A stretch of 48,458 nucleotides of DNA from Clostridiales bacterium (GCA_017428545.1 JAFRQR010000006.1:1-48458), one strand, 5' to 3'. Counted from the stretch's first letter, positions 8,482 through 17,980 are shown. Translations and numbers: made by a program. The notes: generated from the sequence alone by a model not told the origin.

Positions 8482-9027
8482 TTAAAGTTGTTTTTCGATG
8501 ACGGTGTTGCCGTCGAGGTCTTTGAAGACCGCTTTTTCTTCAGTTAAGATCAGGTAGCCCCGGTGCGTATCCTGCTTCGGATATGTGGGGGATCCCGGAT
8601 TCAGATAAAGGATCCCTTCCGGAAGTTCTTCACAGGCGACCACGTGGGTGTGGCCGGTAAGAAGGATGTCGCCCTTTTTCATCGGCGGCAGGTGCGAAGG
8701 ATTCCATACATGACCATGTGTCATATAGACAAGTCTTTTTCCAAGGGAAAGAACCGCATAGTCAGCCATGATCGGAAAATCCAGCACCATCTGATCCACA
8801 TCGGAATCACAGTTGCCGCGGACACAGAGAAGATCGTCTTTCCGTGCATTTAAAAGAGCGATGACGCCCTTTGGGTCGTAAGTAGTTCCCAGAGGATTTC
8901 TGGGTCCGAAATACAAAAGATCTCCGAGAAGGATCAGGCGGTCCGCCTGTTCTCTGTCATACGCGGAAAGGATCTTTTCACAGTATTCAGGATATCCGTG
9001 GATATCGGAAGCTACAAAATATTTCAT
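8482..9027 (-). CDS. YfcE/MJ0936-type metallophosphodiesterase
   Basis: The 181-residue calcineurin-fold phosphodiesterase has all the family metal motifs: DIH (D8, H10), GDLL (D36), GNCD (N72-D74), H104 in THGH, and GHTH (H126, H128). The best relative is E. coli YfcE, which hydrolyses artificial phosphodiesters; its natural substrate is unknown. The start at 9027 overlaps the upstream stop as TAATG and has GGGGAAATG in front, so it is translationally coupled to the DUF1294 gene. A start at 9042 would add five residues without a better ribosome site. Confidence 0.9.
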   Translation of the reverse strand: MKYFVASDIHGYPEYCEKILSAYDREQADRLILLGDLLYFGPRNPLGTTYDPKGVIALLNARKDDLLCVRGNCDSDVDQMVLDFPIMADYAVLSLGKRLVYMTHGHVWNPSHLPPMKKGDILLTGHTHVVACEELPEGILYLNPGSPTYPKQDTHRGYLILTEEKAVFKDLDGNTVIEKQL

Positions 9028-9344
9028 TACACATTTCCCCATTTATATACGAGATTGAGAAGGATGATCTGAAGGATCGCAAAGACCGGCACCCAGATAA
9101 AGAATTTCGGTTTTCTGGTCTTGTGGTGAAAAACGACCATGCCGAGAAGTCCTCCCAGGGCGCCAAGACAGGCGGAAAAACCCAGAAGATCACGCTCCGG
9201 GATACGGAAAGCATTCTTTTCGGCTTTCTTTTTATCGGCGCGGAAAAGGGCGAATGTAATGAGGTTCATCAGCAAAAAGAAGCTCAGAAAGAAAATATCG
9301 TATTTATAGATAAACTCACAAATATGCTTCAAATAGTCTGCCAT
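9027..9344 (-). CDS. DUF1294 family small membrane protein
   Basis: The 105-residue protein has about three hydrophobic segments (around 18-35, 55-72 and 82-99). It carries the DUF1294 pattern: FALFRADKKKAEKNAFRIPE, then an LLGFSACLGALGGLLGM helix and HHKTRKPKF. The function of the family is not known. The start follows AAAAGGGGTG. It is transcribed divergently from the his operon and coupled to the phosphodiesterase through a TAATG overlap. Confidence 0.88.
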   Translation of the reverse strand: MADYLKHICEFIYKYDIFFLSFFLLMNLITFALFRADKKKAEKNAFRIPERDLLGFSACLGALGGLLGMVVFHHKTRKPKFFIWVPVFAILQIILLNLVYKWGNV

Positions 9345-9388
9345 TTTTACACCCCTTTTACATTATACCGCGAATATACGAGATTGCC

Positions 9389-9417
9389 TTGACAAATAGT
9401 GGTCCCTCGCATACAAT
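9389..9417 (+). promoter_or_regulatory. promoter of the histidine operon
   Basis: TTGACA (9389-9394) and TACAAT (9412-9417) at 17-nt spacing form an almost consensus sigma-A promoter, pointing at hisZ 130 nt downstream. Confidence 0.85.
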
Positions 9418-9547
9418 ACACACATGGTATTTTATCACTTTAATTAGATAAAGCGATAAAGTGCCGCGGAGAAAAGTGCTTTTGAAGCGGGAAACATTTC
9501 CGCGCAGCACATTTATTATATATGAAAATAATAGGGAGGACTACCTC
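9418..9547 (+). promoter_or_regulatory. his operon 5' leader with hairpins
   Basis: The ~125-nt leader holds a 12-bp stem with one A-C mismatch (9431-9442 with 9449-9460, loop ATTAGA), then a GC-rich hairpin near 9488-9505. There is no T-box core, no run of His codons and no U-tract, so a standard attenuator is not evident. The AGGGAGG site of hisZ ends the leader at about 9532-9538. Confidence 0.4.
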
Positions 9548-10762
9548 ATGGGAAATTATCGGTTTCATACTCCGGACGGCGTGATCGACATTCTGCCGCA
9601 GGACGCCAGTGCGAAGAGAAAGATTGAGACAGACATCAGAGAACTGTTTTCCGGATATGGCTACAGCGAGGTGGAGACACCGGGTATCGAATACTACGAT
9701 GTTTACGCCAGCGGAGACTATGTATCTACGGAAGATATGTTTAAGATGACGGACATGGACGGCCGTATCATCGCTCTGCGTTTTGACGGTACGATCCCGG
9801 TAGCGCGTCTTTCCGCGACTCTTCTTAAGGATGAAAAGCCGCCGCTTCGTCTTTCCTATATTGAGAATATGTACCGCTTTAAAAAGGCCGGCGGCGGAAA
9901 ACTCCGTGAGTTCTCCCAGGCAGGCGTGGAGCTTCTGGGACTTCAGAGTTCAGAAGCTGACGCAGAGGTCATCGCTCTTGGTATCCAGTCCGTTCTGACG
10001 ACGGGTATCACGGATCTTCAGGTCTCCGTAGGACAGGTCGATTTCTTTAAGGGCCTTGCGGAAGAGTGGGGACTGTCGGTGGAAGACGAGCTCGAGCTTT
10101 CGACGGCGATCGACCAGAAGGACATCGTCCGGATCGAAAAGACGGCCGAGAGACTGGGGCTTTCGGAAGATGCCAAAGAGATCCTCGACATGATCTCCAA
10201 TAAGTTCGGCACCTACGACGTGCTCGATGCTTTTGACAGCAAGGTCAATAACAGCCGTTCCAAGGCCGCACTCAATAACCTTCGTGAGATCCTGCAGGTG
10301 CTTGAAGATTACGAATTGATCCAGTATGTTTCCGTCGACCTCGGCATGCTCCGTTCGCTCGACTACTATACGGGCATGATCTTTAAGGGCTTTACCTACG
10401 AGATCGGCTTCCCGATCCTGAGCGGCGGAAGATATGACAAGGTCATCAGTAACTTCGGCCGTGACCTCGAAGCTGTCGGTTTCTCACTCGGCATCAACCT
10501 GTGCCTGACAGCGCTCCGCCGCCAGGACAAGCTCTCCGAGTTTTCGGAAGTGGACGCGATCGTCGGTTACTCCGAAGGAGAGGGAATGAGGAAAGCCGCT
10601 TTTGCCACGGCAAAAGAACTCCGCGCGATGGGCAATAAGGTCATTGTCGACACGGAACATCGAAGCGAGGAAGAACTCGATGCCTATGCCGAAGAGCACG
10701 GGATCGACCAGGTCATTTATATCGAAGAAGAGGAAGATACTGAGGAGGACGAAAATACATGA
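9548..10762 (+). CDS. hisZ: ATP phosphoribosyltransferase regulatory subunit
   Basis: HisZ is a catalytically inactive histidyl-tRNA synthetase paralogue that forms an octamer with short HisG and makes it histidine-sensitive. The 404-residue protein has class II synthetase landmarks: [13 protein letters not shown] start, [32 protein letters not shown] and [14 protein letters not shown]. The very acidic end ([12 protein letters not shown]) is unusual. ATG 9548 is chosen for the AGGGAGG site; longer in-frame ORF extends into the leader. It is coupled to hisG by an ATGA overlap, and pairing with a short HisG supports HisZ over HisS. Confidence 0.92.
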   Translation: MGNYRFHTPDGVIDILPQDASAKRKIETDIRELFSGYGYSEVETPGIEYYDVYASGDYVSTEDMFKMTDMDGRIIALRFDGTIPVARLSATLLKDEKPPLRLSYIENMYRFKKAGGGKLREFSQAGVELLGLQSSEADAEVIALGIQSVLTTGITDLQVSVGQVDFFKGLAEEWGLSVEDELELSTAIDQKDIVRIEKTAERLGLSEDAKEILDMISNKFGTYDVLDAFDSKVNNSRSKAALNNLREILQVLEDYELIQYVSVDLGMLRSLDYYTGMIFKGFTYEIGFPILSGGRYDKVISNFGRDLEAVGFSLGINLCLTALRRQDKLSEFSEVDAIVGYSEGEGMRKAAFATAKELRAMGNKVIVDTEHRSEEELDAYAEEHGIDQVIYIEEEEDTEEDENT

Positions 10763-11421
10763 TTACGATCGCTTTATCAAAAGGGCGTCTGGCGCAAAAA
10801 GCACTGGATCTTCTCGAAGCTGCGGGATATGACGTTTCCGCGGGCCGTGAAGAGAGCAGAAAACTGATATTGGAAGACGAAAAGACAGGTCTTCGTTTCA
10901 TCATGGCCAAGCCGTCAGATGTACCGACATATGTAGAGTACGGTGCCGCGGATATCGGCGTGGTCGGTAAGGACACCCTCCTTGAAGAAGGAAGAAATCT
11001 CTATGAGGTCATCGACCTGGGATTCGGAGCATGCAGAATGTGCGTTTGCGGCCCGGTGTCCCTGAAAGATAAGCTCGACCAGATCCCGAATAAGCGTGTT
11101 GCTTCGAAGTATCCGAACATCACACGTGCTTACTTCGAGGGAACGAAGAAGGAGAGCGTCGAGATCATCAAGCTCAACGGTTCCGTGGAACTGGCTCCGC
11201 TGATCGGTCTTTCGGAAGTTATCGTCGATATCGTGGAATCCGGACGTACTCTTAAAGAGAACGGACTGGATGTTCTGGAAGTCGTTGCCGACATCAGCGC
11301 ACGCGTGGTCGTTAACCGCGTGTCCATGAAAATGAAAGAATCCGAGATCGTTCCGATGCTCGATGCATTGAGAAAACAGGTCGCGATCTTAAATGAGAAG
11401 AAGAAAGAGGAAGCAAAATGA
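10759..11421 (+). CDS. hisG: ATP phosphoribosyltransferase, short form
   Basis: HisG joins ATP and PRPP in the first step of histidine synthesis. The 220-residue length is that of the short form lacking the C-terminal ACT-like regulatory domain, which needs HisZ. Visible motifs are [30 protein letters not shown] and the PRPP-binding [15 protein letters not shown]. It overlaps hisZ and hisD by ATGA at both ends, which keeps the three subunits coupled. Confidence 0.97.
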   Translation: MITIALSKGRLAQKALDLLEAAGYDVSAGREESRKLILEDEKTGLRFIMAKPSDVPTYVEYGAADIGVVGKDTLLEEGRNLYEVIDLGFGACRMCVCGPVSLKDKLDQIPNKRVASKYPNITRAYFEGTKKESVEIIKLNGSVELAPLIGLSEVIVDIVESGRTLKENGLDVLEVVADISARVVVNRVSMKMKESEIVPMLDALRKQVAILNEKKKEEAK

Positions 11422-12716
11422 AGTGTAAAAAGATAAAAGCTCCGCAGGGAGAATTAAAAAAGATCTGTGAAGAATTGGGCATGCGCGGCAAGATGGAGCT
11501 CGGCCCGATCATCGATGTCGTCAACGATGTCCTCGATGATATCAAGAAGAACGGCGATGCTGCGGTCTTCAAATACACCAAAAAGTTCGACAAAGCCGAC
11601 ATCGATGCCGGAAATGTCAGAGTCACCGATCAGGAGATCGCCGATGCAATCGATTCTCTCGATCCGAATCTGGTCGAAGTCATTAAAAAAGCAGCTGCCA
11701 ATATCCTGGCCTTCCACGAAAGACAAGTCGAGACCGGCTTTAAGATGGATGTTGCTAAGGGCGCCGAGATCGGTATGCGTGTCCGCCCGATCTCCGTGGC
11801 AGGTATCTATGTTCCGGGCGGCACGGCTCCGCTTCCGTCTACGGTCCTTATGAACGTCATCCCGGCAAGAGCAGCCGGATGCCCGCGTATCGTGCTGTGC
11901 ACACCGCCGCGTGCGGACGGTTCGATCGCTCCGGTCATCTTAGCTGCCGCCAGCATCGCAGGTGCGACCGAGATCTACAAGGTCGGCGGTTCCCAGGCGA
12001 TCGGTGCGATGGCCTATGGTACAGAGTCCATCCCGCGTGTCGATAAGATCTGCGGCCCGGGAAACATCTATGTAAATACCGCAAAGCGTCTGGTATTCGG
12101 TCAGGTCGATATCGATATGTTCGCAGGCCCGAGTGAGATCCTGATCATTGCCGACGATTCCGCCGTTCCGGAATTCGTTGCCGCGGACTTCCTTTCGCAG
12201 GCCGAGCACGATGCACTTGCTTCCGCGATCCTTCTGACTACCAGTGAGAAACTGGCGGATGCCGTTTACGAGGCGGTCGACCGCCGTTCGGAGAAGAGCC
12301 TCCGAAAAGAGATCCTGGCCAAATCTTTGGACACCTACTGTGCTATCCTGGTCGTAGACGATATGGAAGCAGCGCTTGCCTTTAGTGAAGAGCTTGCGCC
12401 TGAGCACCTGGAACTCTGCGTGGAGGATCCGGATAACTACATCGGCCGCATCAATAATGCCGGTGCGATCTTCGTCGGAAACTACACGCCGGAGCCGCTG
12501 GGCGACTACTTCGCAGGTCCGAACCACACGCTGCCGACGTCCGGTACCGCAAGATTCTTCTCGCCGCTTAATACAGGCGACTTCTTTAAGAAGATCTCGG
12601 TACTTCGCTATAACGAAGAATCGCTCCGTGACTGCTATAAGGACGTAGCCGCATTTGCCGACGCCGAGGGCCTCGAGTGTCACGCCAGTGCGATCCGCGT
12701 TAGATTCGAAGAATAA
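11418..12716 (+). CDS. hisD: histidinol dehydrogenase
   Basis: HisD carries out the last two steps, oxidising L-histidinol to L-histidine with NAD and zinc. The 432-residue protein has family motifs [54 protein letters not shown] (zinc and catalytic region) and ELAPEHLEL, and ends in [13 protein letters not shown] followed by the short C-terminal domain. ATGA overlap couples it to hisG. A structured 110-nt gap separates it from hisC. Confidence 0.97.
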   Translation: MKCKKIKAPQGELKKICEELGMRGKMELGPIIDVVNDVLDDIKKNGDAAVFKYTKKFDKADIDAGNVRVTDQEIADAIDSLDPNLVEVIKKAAANILAFHERQVETGFKMDVAKGAEIGMRVRPISVAGIYVPGGTAPLPSTVLMNVIPARAAGCPRIVLCTPPRADGSIAPVILAAASIAGATEIYKVGGSQAIGAMAYGTESIPRVDKICGPGNIYVNTAKRLVFGQVDIDMFAGPSEILIIADDSAVPEFVAADFLSQAEHDALASAILLTTSEKLADAVYEAVDRRSEKSLRKEILAKSLDTYCAILVVDDMEAALAFSEELAPEHLELCVEDPDNYIGRINNAGAIFVGNYTPEPLGDYFAGPNHTLPTSGTARFFSPLNTGDFFKKISVLRYNEESLRDCYKDVAAFADAEGLECHASAIRVRFEE

Positions 12717-12791
12717 GCTTTTGAGAAGGTGCCCGCTCATTTCGGGCGGGTACCGGTCCAAAAGCACTGCCGAAGCCGGGAAGCGGCTTCG
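12717..12791 (+). promoter_or_regulatory. structured hisD-hisC intercistronic region
   Basis: GCTTTTG (12717-12723) pairs with CAAAAGC (12759-12765) around an inner stem GGTGCCCG/CGGGTACC (12728-12735 with 12747-12754). A second perfect 8-bp hairpin follows (CGAAGCCG at 12771-12778 with CGGCTTCG at 12784-12791). No U-tract follows, so processing or stability control is more likely than termination. Confidence 0.5.
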
Positions 12792-12826
12792 AATGAGCAT
12801 AAGTTAGAAATGAGGAAAAAGAACCC

Positions 12827-13906
12827 ATGAGTCGTTTTTGGAACGAGAAAACGAGAAGCATCGAGCCCTATGTGGCCGGCGAACAGCCGAAACCGGGGCA
12901 GAAGATCATTAAACTGAATACGAACGAGAATCCGTATCCGGCTTCTCCCAAGGTCCGTAAGGTCTTAGAAGATGTGGATATACCGCTTCTCGCCAGATAT
13001 CCGGAGACCAGTTCCCGGGTCGTACGCGAGGAACTTGCGAAAGTTCTGGGAGTCACTCCTGAACAGGTCTTCTGCGGAAACGGATCCGACGAAGTCCTGG
13101 CATTTTCATTTCAGGCGTTTTTTGAATCCGGAGAGAATGCGGCACCGCTTCTGGTCCCGGATATCTCCTATAGTTTTTATCCTGTTTATGCGGATCTCTA
13201 CAGCATTCCGCTGAAAAAGATCCCGCTTCGGGAAGATTTCAGCATCGATGTAGACGCTTTCTGTAAAGAAAAGGGCGGCGGAGTTGCTTTTGCCAATCCG
13301 AATGCCCCGACGTCGATCCTTCTGGATCTTTCGGATGTCGAGAAGATCCTTCAGGCCAACCCGGATCATGTAGTTCTCGTGGATGAGGCGTACGCCGCTT
13401 TTTCCGGAGTGACGGCAAGATCGCTTCTTCCGAAGTATAAGAACCTTCTGGTAACCGGCACTCTCAGTAAGTCGCACTCTCTGGCGGGACTTCGTCTCGG
13501 ATTTGCCGTCGGTGATCCCGAACTGATCGAGGGACTTTGCAGGATCCGCGATTCCTTTAACTCCTATCCGGTAGATGCGATCGCGCAGAAAGTAGCCTCT
13601 GTGGCAATTGCGGATGATGCATGGGTCATGGAGAACGTAAGAAAAGTCTGTGCAACAAGAGATCGCATCGCGGAGGAGCTCCGTGCCCGCGGATGGACAG
13701 TTCCGGTATCAAAAACGAATTTTCTTTTCGCGTCTCCGAAGGATATGACGGCAGAAGCCATCTACACAAAACTGCGCGGGAAAGGTATACTGGTAAGGTA
13801 TTTTAATAAGCCCCGTATCAGCGGATATCTCCGTATCACGATCGGAACGGATGAGGAGATGAATGCATTACTTAAGGCGGTCGACGAGATCGCAGGAGGA
13901 AACTAA
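12827..13906 (+). CDS. hisC: histidinol-phosphate aminotransferase
   Basis: HisC is a PLP-dependent class I/II aminotransferase that converts imidazole acetol-phosphate to histidinol-phosphate. The 359-residue protein has KLNTNENPYPASPKV near the N terminus, FCGNGSDEVL, ANPNAPTS, VDEAYAAFSG, and the PLP lysine in TGTLSKSHSLAGLRLGF. The start follows ATGAGGAAAAAG. The stop abuts the hisB start (TAAATG). Confidence 0.96.
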   Translation: MSRFWNEKTRSIEPYVAGEQPKPGQKIIKLNTNENPYPASPKVRKVLEDVDIPLLARYPETSSRVVREELAKVLGVTPEQVFCGNGSDEVLAFSFQAFFESGENAAPLLVPDISYSFYPVYADLYSIPLKKIPLREDFSIDVDAFCKEKGGGVAFANPNAPTSILLDLSDVEKILQANPDHVVLVDEAYAAFSGVTARSLLPKYKNLLVTGTLSKSHSLAGLRLGFAVGDPELIEGLCRIRDSFNSYPVDAIAQKVASVAIADDAWVMENVRKVCATRDRIAEELRARGWTVPVSKTNFLFASPKDMTAEAIYTKLRGKGILVRYFNKPRISGYLRITIGTDEEMNALLKAVDEIAGGN

Positions 13907-14497
13907 ATGAGTAGAATCGCGTCACAGGAAAGAAACACGAAAGAGACGAAGATCAAGGGTTCTCTGGATCTCGACGGAAAGGGCGTCAGTGATATCGCGA
14001 CAGGTATCGGTTTTCTGGATCACATGCTCGACCTTCTGGCGCGTCACAGCGGCATGGACTTAAGCATCCGCTGCGATGGTGACCTGAACGTTGACGGACA
14101 TCACACGACAGAAGACATCGGTATCGTCATCGGCAAGATGCTCGCGGAAGCTCTCGGCGAAAAGCGCGGCATCAACCGTTACGGTTTTTCTTCGATCCCG
14201 ATGGACGAAGCGCTGGCACAGTGCTCGCTGGACATCTCCGGCAGACCGTTCCTGGTACTTCAGGCCGAATTCGGCGGTGAGTATGTCGGCGAATTCGCGA
14301 CCGAGCTCGTAGAAGAATTCTTCCGCGCCGTTTCTTTTAACGCCGGACTGACACTGCACCTTAAGTGCGAATACGGTGCCAATGACCACCACAAGATCGA
14401 AGCGATGTTCAAGGCGTTCGCAAGAGCTCTCCGTATCGCAGTCAGTATCGATGAGAAGTTCAAGGACCAGATCCCTTCGACGAAGGGAGTACTCTGA
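13907..14497 (+). CDS. hisB: imidazoleglycerol-phosphate dehydratase
   Basis: HisB dehydrates imidazoleglycerol phosphate with manganese. The 196-residue single-domain form lacks the fused histidinol-phosphatase of enterobacteria. Motifs FLDHMLDLLARHSGMD, DGHHTTEDIGI, and ANDHHKIEAMFKAFARAL carry the metal-binding histidines. It starts directly after the hisC stop with AGGAGG inside the end of hisC, so translation is coupled. Confidence 0.97.
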   Translation: MSRIASQERNTKETKIKGSLDLDGKGVSDIATGIGFLDHMLDLLARHSGMDLSIRCDGDLNVDGHHTTEDIGIVIGKMLAEALGEKRGINRYGFSSIPMDEALAQCSLDISGRPFLVLQAEFGGEYVGEFATELVEEFFRAVSFNAGLTLHLKCEYGANDHHKIEAMFKAFARALRIAVSIDEKFKDQIPSTKGVL

Positions 14498-14499
14498 TC

Positions 14500-14910
14500 A
14501 TGCTCGAAAAGTACCCGTATAACGAAGACTTCGAGGCATGGGAAGTAAAGACGAAACTCCTCGATGAAGAAATCACGGTCCTGACGCAGGCTCGTGACGA
14601 GATGGAGTTCATCAAAAGAACGGTCGAGCTTCATGAGCGCATCAAGTGGCTCAACGACAAAGGCCAGGATATCTGTGATCTTCTGTCGTCCAATGAAAAG
14701 GATCTGACCGTGGACGGTGAGTCCCGGATCGAACTTCGTCCTGCCGAGATCGCGGTGCTCCGCTGCTACGCGGAGATGACGGATGACGGCATCGCACTCG
14801 ACCTGATCGTCGGTATCGTAGCAACGGGCATTGAAAAAGAAGTCAGCATGTTCGTCGATGAGTTTGACAACATGGAAGTCCTCGGGGAGATCAAAGGCGA
14901 GGACGAATAA
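14500..14910 (+). CDS. uncharacterised 136-residue acidic protein in the his operon
   Basis: I do not recognise the family. The protein is strongly acidic, has no signal peptide or membrane segment, and residues ~18-62 have the heptad character of a coiled coil or long helical hairpin (LLDEEITVLTQARDEMEFIK). Residues ~78-118 form a more hydrophobic part (PAEIAVLRCYAEM, ALDLIVGIVATGI). The start lies two nt after hisB, with a GGGAG site inside the hisB end, so it is translated with the pathway enzymes. Codon use matches its neighbours, arguing for a real and long-resident gene. A regulatory or scaffolding role is possible; nothing suggests the missing histidinol phosphatase, as no metal or phosphatase motif is visible. 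Confidence 0.75.
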   Translation: MLEKYPYNEDFEAWEVKTKLLDEEITVLTQARDEMEFIKRTVELHERIKWLNDKGQDICDLLSSNEKDLTVDGESRIELRPAEIAVLRCYAEMTDDGIALDLIVGIVATGIEKEVSMFVDEFDNMEVLGEIKGEDE

Positions 14911-14967
14911 AGGACGGCGCGGCCGCCCGAAGCAACTTAGTATCTTATATAAAGTGAGGATAAAAAC

Positions 14968-15855
14968 ATGGCAACATTAAGAGACACTGATTTTATTGAT
15001 TTACCGGTATTCGTCAAAGGTAAGGTCAGAAACGTTTACGATCTGGGAGACTCTCTCCTGATGGTCGTTACCGACCGTATCTCTGCTTTTGACGTCGTAT
15101 TCAACGAGTGCATCCCGGATAAGGGCAAGGTCTTAAGTTCGATCTCCGCCTTCTGGTTTGACTTTACGAAGGACGTCATCCCGAACCATGTTATCACCAC
15201 TGATCCGAAGGAATACCCGATGGGCCTTGATAAGTACGAAGAAGAGCTCCGCGGAAGATCCATGCTGGTAAAAAAGGTCAACATGCTCCCGGCAGAATGC
15301 ATCGTCAGAGGTTACCTCGAGGGTTCTGCTCTTAAGGAGTACAAGGCAAACGGCACCGTCGGCGGCATGAAGATGCCGGAGGGCCTGCGCCAGGGCGACA
15401 AGCTCCCCGAGCCGCTTTTCACTCCGTCCACAAAGGCGGACGAAGGCCACGACATCAACATTACATACGAACAGCTCGTTGATCTTCTCGGTGAAGAAGA
15501 CGCAAAAGCACTTAAGGACGCGGCTCTCGCGCTCTACACAAAGGTTTCCGAGTACGCGCTCACACGCGGCCTGATCCTTGCCGACACCAAGTTCGAGTTC
15601 GGTAAGATCGACGGCAAGCTCGTTGTAGCCGATGAAATGTTCACACCTGACTCCTCCCGTTTCTGGGATCTTTCCGACTATGAGCCGGGCCGTGCACAGA
15701 AGAGCTTCGACAAGCAGTATCTGCGTGAGTGGCTGGAGACACTGGACTGGGATAAGACCTATCCGGCTCCGACACTTCCGGAGGAGATCATCAACAAGAC
15801 GGCAGAGAAGTACAGAGAGTGCTACCGCCTGCTGACAGGAAAGGAACTTGCATGA
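14968..15855 (+). CDS. purC: SAICAR synthetase
   Basis: PurC ligates aspartate to CAIR with ATP in purine synthesis. At 295 residues it is of the longer type (usual bacterial short form ~235). Motifs are FVKGKVRNVYDLGD, DRISAFDVVFNE, PAECIVRGYLEGSALKEY, LILADTKFEFG and DEMFTPDSSRFWD. It has its own GTGAGGAT site after a 57-nt gap and is coupled to hisH by an ATGA overlap. Its place inside a histidine operon is odd but logical: HisFH releases AICAR, the purine intermediate that PurC and PurB also supply. Confidence 0.96.
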   Translation: MATLRDTDFIDLPVFVKGKVRNVYDLGDSLLMVVTDRISAFDVVFNECIPDKGKVLSSISAFWFDFTKDVIPNHVITTDPKEYPMGLDKYEEELRGRSMLVKKVNMLPAECIVRGYLEGSALKEYKANGTVGGMKMPEGLRQGDKLPEPLFTPSTKADEGHDINITYEQLVDLLGEEDAKALKDAALALYTKVSEYALTRGLILADTKFEFGKIDGKLVVADEMFTPDSSRFWDLSDYEPGRAQKSFDKQYLREWLETLDWDKTYPAPTLPEEIINKTAEKYRECYRLLTGKELA

Positions 15856-16460
15856 TCGCCATTATCGATTATGGAATGGGTAACTTAGGTTCCGTGCAAA
15901 AAGCACTGGCCTACTTAGGTTACGATAGTGAAATCACCAACGACCCCGCCCGCGTCATGGACGCGGACGGTGTTGTTCTTCCGGGCGTCGGCGCGATCGG
16001 CGCGGCGATGGAATCCCTGAAATCGAAGGGCCTCGATAAGGTCGTTCACGAGTATATCGCGACAGGAAAGCCGTTCCTCGGCATCTGTCTCGGTATGCAG
16101 ATGCTTTTCGATACGTCTGAAGAATCTTTCGGCGGCGAGCCGGTAAAAGGGCTTTCGGTCCTTCCCGGAAAGGTCGTGAAGTTTCCCTCGGACATGGGCC
16201 TTAAGATCCCGCAGATCGGCTGGAACGAACTGAATTCGAGATGCGAGATCATTCCGGATAAAGAGTATGTTTACTTTGTACACTCCTACTACTGTGTACC
16301 GGATAAGATCCAAGACGTCGCGGCGACCGTCAACTACGGTATCGAGTACTGCTGCAGCGTCAGAAGAGATAACGTCTTTGCCTGCCAGTTCCATCCGGAA
16401 AAGAGCGGTGAAGCGGGCCTTGCGATCTTGAACCGCTGGGCAAGGCAGACGAAGAAGTAA
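15852..16460 (+). CDS. hisH: imidazole glycerol phosphate synthase, glutaminase subunit
   Basis: HisH releases ammonia from glutamine and passes it to HisF. The 202-residue class I amidotransferase has the nucleophile C79 in GICLGMQML, the oxyanion region PGVGAIG, and the His-Glu pair in [12 protein letters not shown] 15852 overlaps the purC stop and starts at [11 protein letters not shown] as in the family. A longer in-frame ORF would run into purC and is rejected. Confidence 0.97.
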   Translation: MIAIIDYGMGNLGSVQKALAYLGYDSEITNDPARVMDADGVVLPGVGAIGAAMESLKSKGLDKVVHEYIATGKPFLGICLGMQMLFDTSEESFGGEPVKGLSVLPGKVVKFPSDMGLKIPQIGWNELNSRCEIIPDKEYVYFVHSYYCVPDKIQDVAATVNYGIEYCCSVRRDNVFACQFHPEKSGEAGLAILNRWARQTKK

Positions 16461-16485
16461 TTGCAAAAAGAAAGGATGGGGACAT

Positions 16486-17661
16486 ATGCTCAGTAAAAGA
16501 ATCATTCCGTGTCTGGACGTAAAGAACGGTCGTGTCGTAAAAGGCACCAACTTTATCGCGCTTCGTGACGCTGGTGATCCGGTCGAATGCGCCAAAGCCT
16601 ATAACGAGGCAGGCGCGGATGAGCTGGTATTCCTCGATATCTCTGCGACGGTAGAAGGCAGAGGCACCGTGGTCGACATGGTAAGAAGCGTTGCCGAGCA
16701 GGTCTTCATTCCGTTTACCGTAGGCGGTGGCATCCGCTCTCTGGAAGATATCCGTGAGATCTTAAATGCGGGCGCGGACAAGATCTCCCTGAATTCCGCC
16801 GCAGTAAAAGATCCGGAACTGGTACGCCGTGCCAGCGAAAGATTCGGTTCCCAGTGCGTCGTCGTTGCCATCGACGTTCGTGGAAGAAACGGCGGGCAGA
16901 TCCGTATCGCAGGTACCGATGCCGATTTTAAGGGCATCGACGAAAATGCCAGTGAAGAAGATAACAGCAAATTCCCGAGCGGCTACGAAGTCGTCGTTGC
17001 CGGAGGCACCAAGGCGACAGGCCTGGACGCTCTCGAGTGGGCGAAGAAGGTCGAGGAACTCGGCGCAGGTGAGATCCTTCTGACGAGTCTTGACCGTGAC
17101 GGTACAAAGAGCGGCTTTGATAACGTCATCACACGCATGATCGCGGATGCCGTTTCGATCCCGGTCATCGCCAGTGGCGGCGCCGGAAAGATGGAGGATT
17201 TCTATGACGGTATCGTCGACGGCGGCGCAGACGCAGTCCTCGCGGCAAGCCTCTTCCACTTTGGTGAGATCAAGATCGAAGATCTGAAGGAATATCTTGC
17301 TAAGCGCGATATCCCGATAAGACAATTAAGCCCGGCATTAAAGCTCTGGCAGTCCCTGAAGAAGGATAAGCTCGGTCTTGTCCCGGCGATCGTCGTCGAG
17401 GATTGCAGTAGAGATGTCCTTATGATGGCCTATATGGACTATGAGGCTTTGGAAAAGACCATGGAGACACATCTGATGTGCTATCACAGCAGATCCAGGG
17501 ATTCCCTGTGGATCAAGGGCGAGACATCCGGTCATTTCCAGTATGTGAAGAGAGCTTTCCTTGACTGCGATCGTGATACCCTGTTATTCTACGTGGATCA
17601 GGAAGGAGCCGCGTGCCATACCGGCAACCACTCCTGCTTCTTTACAGAGATAAAAATCTAA
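16486..17661 (+). CDS. hisF: HisF-HisI fusion: IGP synthase cyclase + phosphoribosyl-AMP cyclohydrolase
   Basis: Residues 1 to ~265 are a complete (beta/alpha)8 HisF with catalytic D11 (PCLDVKNG) and D130 ([10 protein letters not shown]) and phosphate loops GGGIRS and ASGGAGK. Residues ~295-391 are a complete HisI: magnesium aspartates D360, D362, D364 in [10 protein letters not shown] and zinc cysteines C361, C377, C384 (ACHTGNHSC). The join is a ~30-residue linker. HisI opens the AMP ring at step 3, whereas HisF acts at step 5, so the fusion joins non-consecutive steps. HisI is more often fused to HisE, which is a separate gene here. An AAAGGATGGGG site precedes ATG 16486. Both halves retain all key residues, so both should be active. 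Confidence 0.95.
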   Translation: MLSKRIIPCLDVKNGRVVKGTNFIALRDAGDPVECAKAYNEAGADELVFLDISATVEGRGTVVDMVRSVAEQVFIPFTVGGGIRSLEDIREILNAGADKISLNSAAVKDPELVRRASERFGSQCVVVAIDVRGRNGGQIRIAGTDADFKGIDENASEEDNSKFPSGYEVVVAGGTKATGLDALEWAKKVEELGAGEILLTSLDRDGTKSGFDNVITRMIADAVSIPVIASGGAGKMEDFYDGIVDGGADAVLAASLFHFGEIKIEDLKEYLAKRDIPIRQLSPALKLWQSLKKDKLGLVPAIVVEDCSRDVLMMAYMDYEALEKTMETHLMCYHSRSRDSLWIKGETSGHFQYVKRAFLDCDRDTLLFYVDQEGAACHTGNHSCFFTEIKI

Positions 17662-17692
17662 GAGTCGTATAAATAAGAAAGGACATAAGAAG

Positions 17693-17980
17693 ATGGATTC
17701 AAACAGCACAAACGTAAGCAAGGATCTTTACAACCTGATCCTGGACAGAAAAGCAAATCCGGTAGACGGTTCCTACACCAACTACCTGTTTGACAAAGGC
17801 ATCGAGAAGATCGGCAAAAAAGTCGGCGAAGAAGCCATCGAGGCGATCATTTCCGCATCCCGCGGCGACAAGGAGAATACGGTCCTCGAACTGGCAGATC
17901 TTTTCTACCATGCACTGGTCATGATGGCTCAGATGGGCATCACGCCGGAAGAAGTGGAAGAGGAACTGAAAAAGCGCTGA
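17693..17980 (+). CDS. hisE: phosphoribosyl-ATP pyrophosphatase
   Basis: HisE removes pyrophosphate from PR-ATP (step 2). The 95-residue all-helical protein has the MazG-like motif KIGKKVGEEAIEAIISA and later ENTVLELADLFYHALVMM with the metal-binding acidic residues. It has an AGAAAGGACAT site and is the last recognisable his gene of the operon. Confidence 0.96.
   Translation: MDSNSTNVSKDLYNLILDRKANPVDGSYTNYLFDKGIEKIGKKVGEEAIEAIISASRGDKENTVLELADLFYHALVMMAQMGITPEEVEEELKKR

Noticed and set aside
8482..9027. Missing histidinol-phosphatase
   Set aside because: The phosphodiesterase is divergent from the his operon and has YfcE motifs, not the PHP or HAD motifs of histidinol phosphatases.
9418..9547. 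T-box riboswitch before hisZ
   Set aside because: The leader is only ~125 nt, shows no T-box core or stem I pattern, and no terminator with a U-tract.
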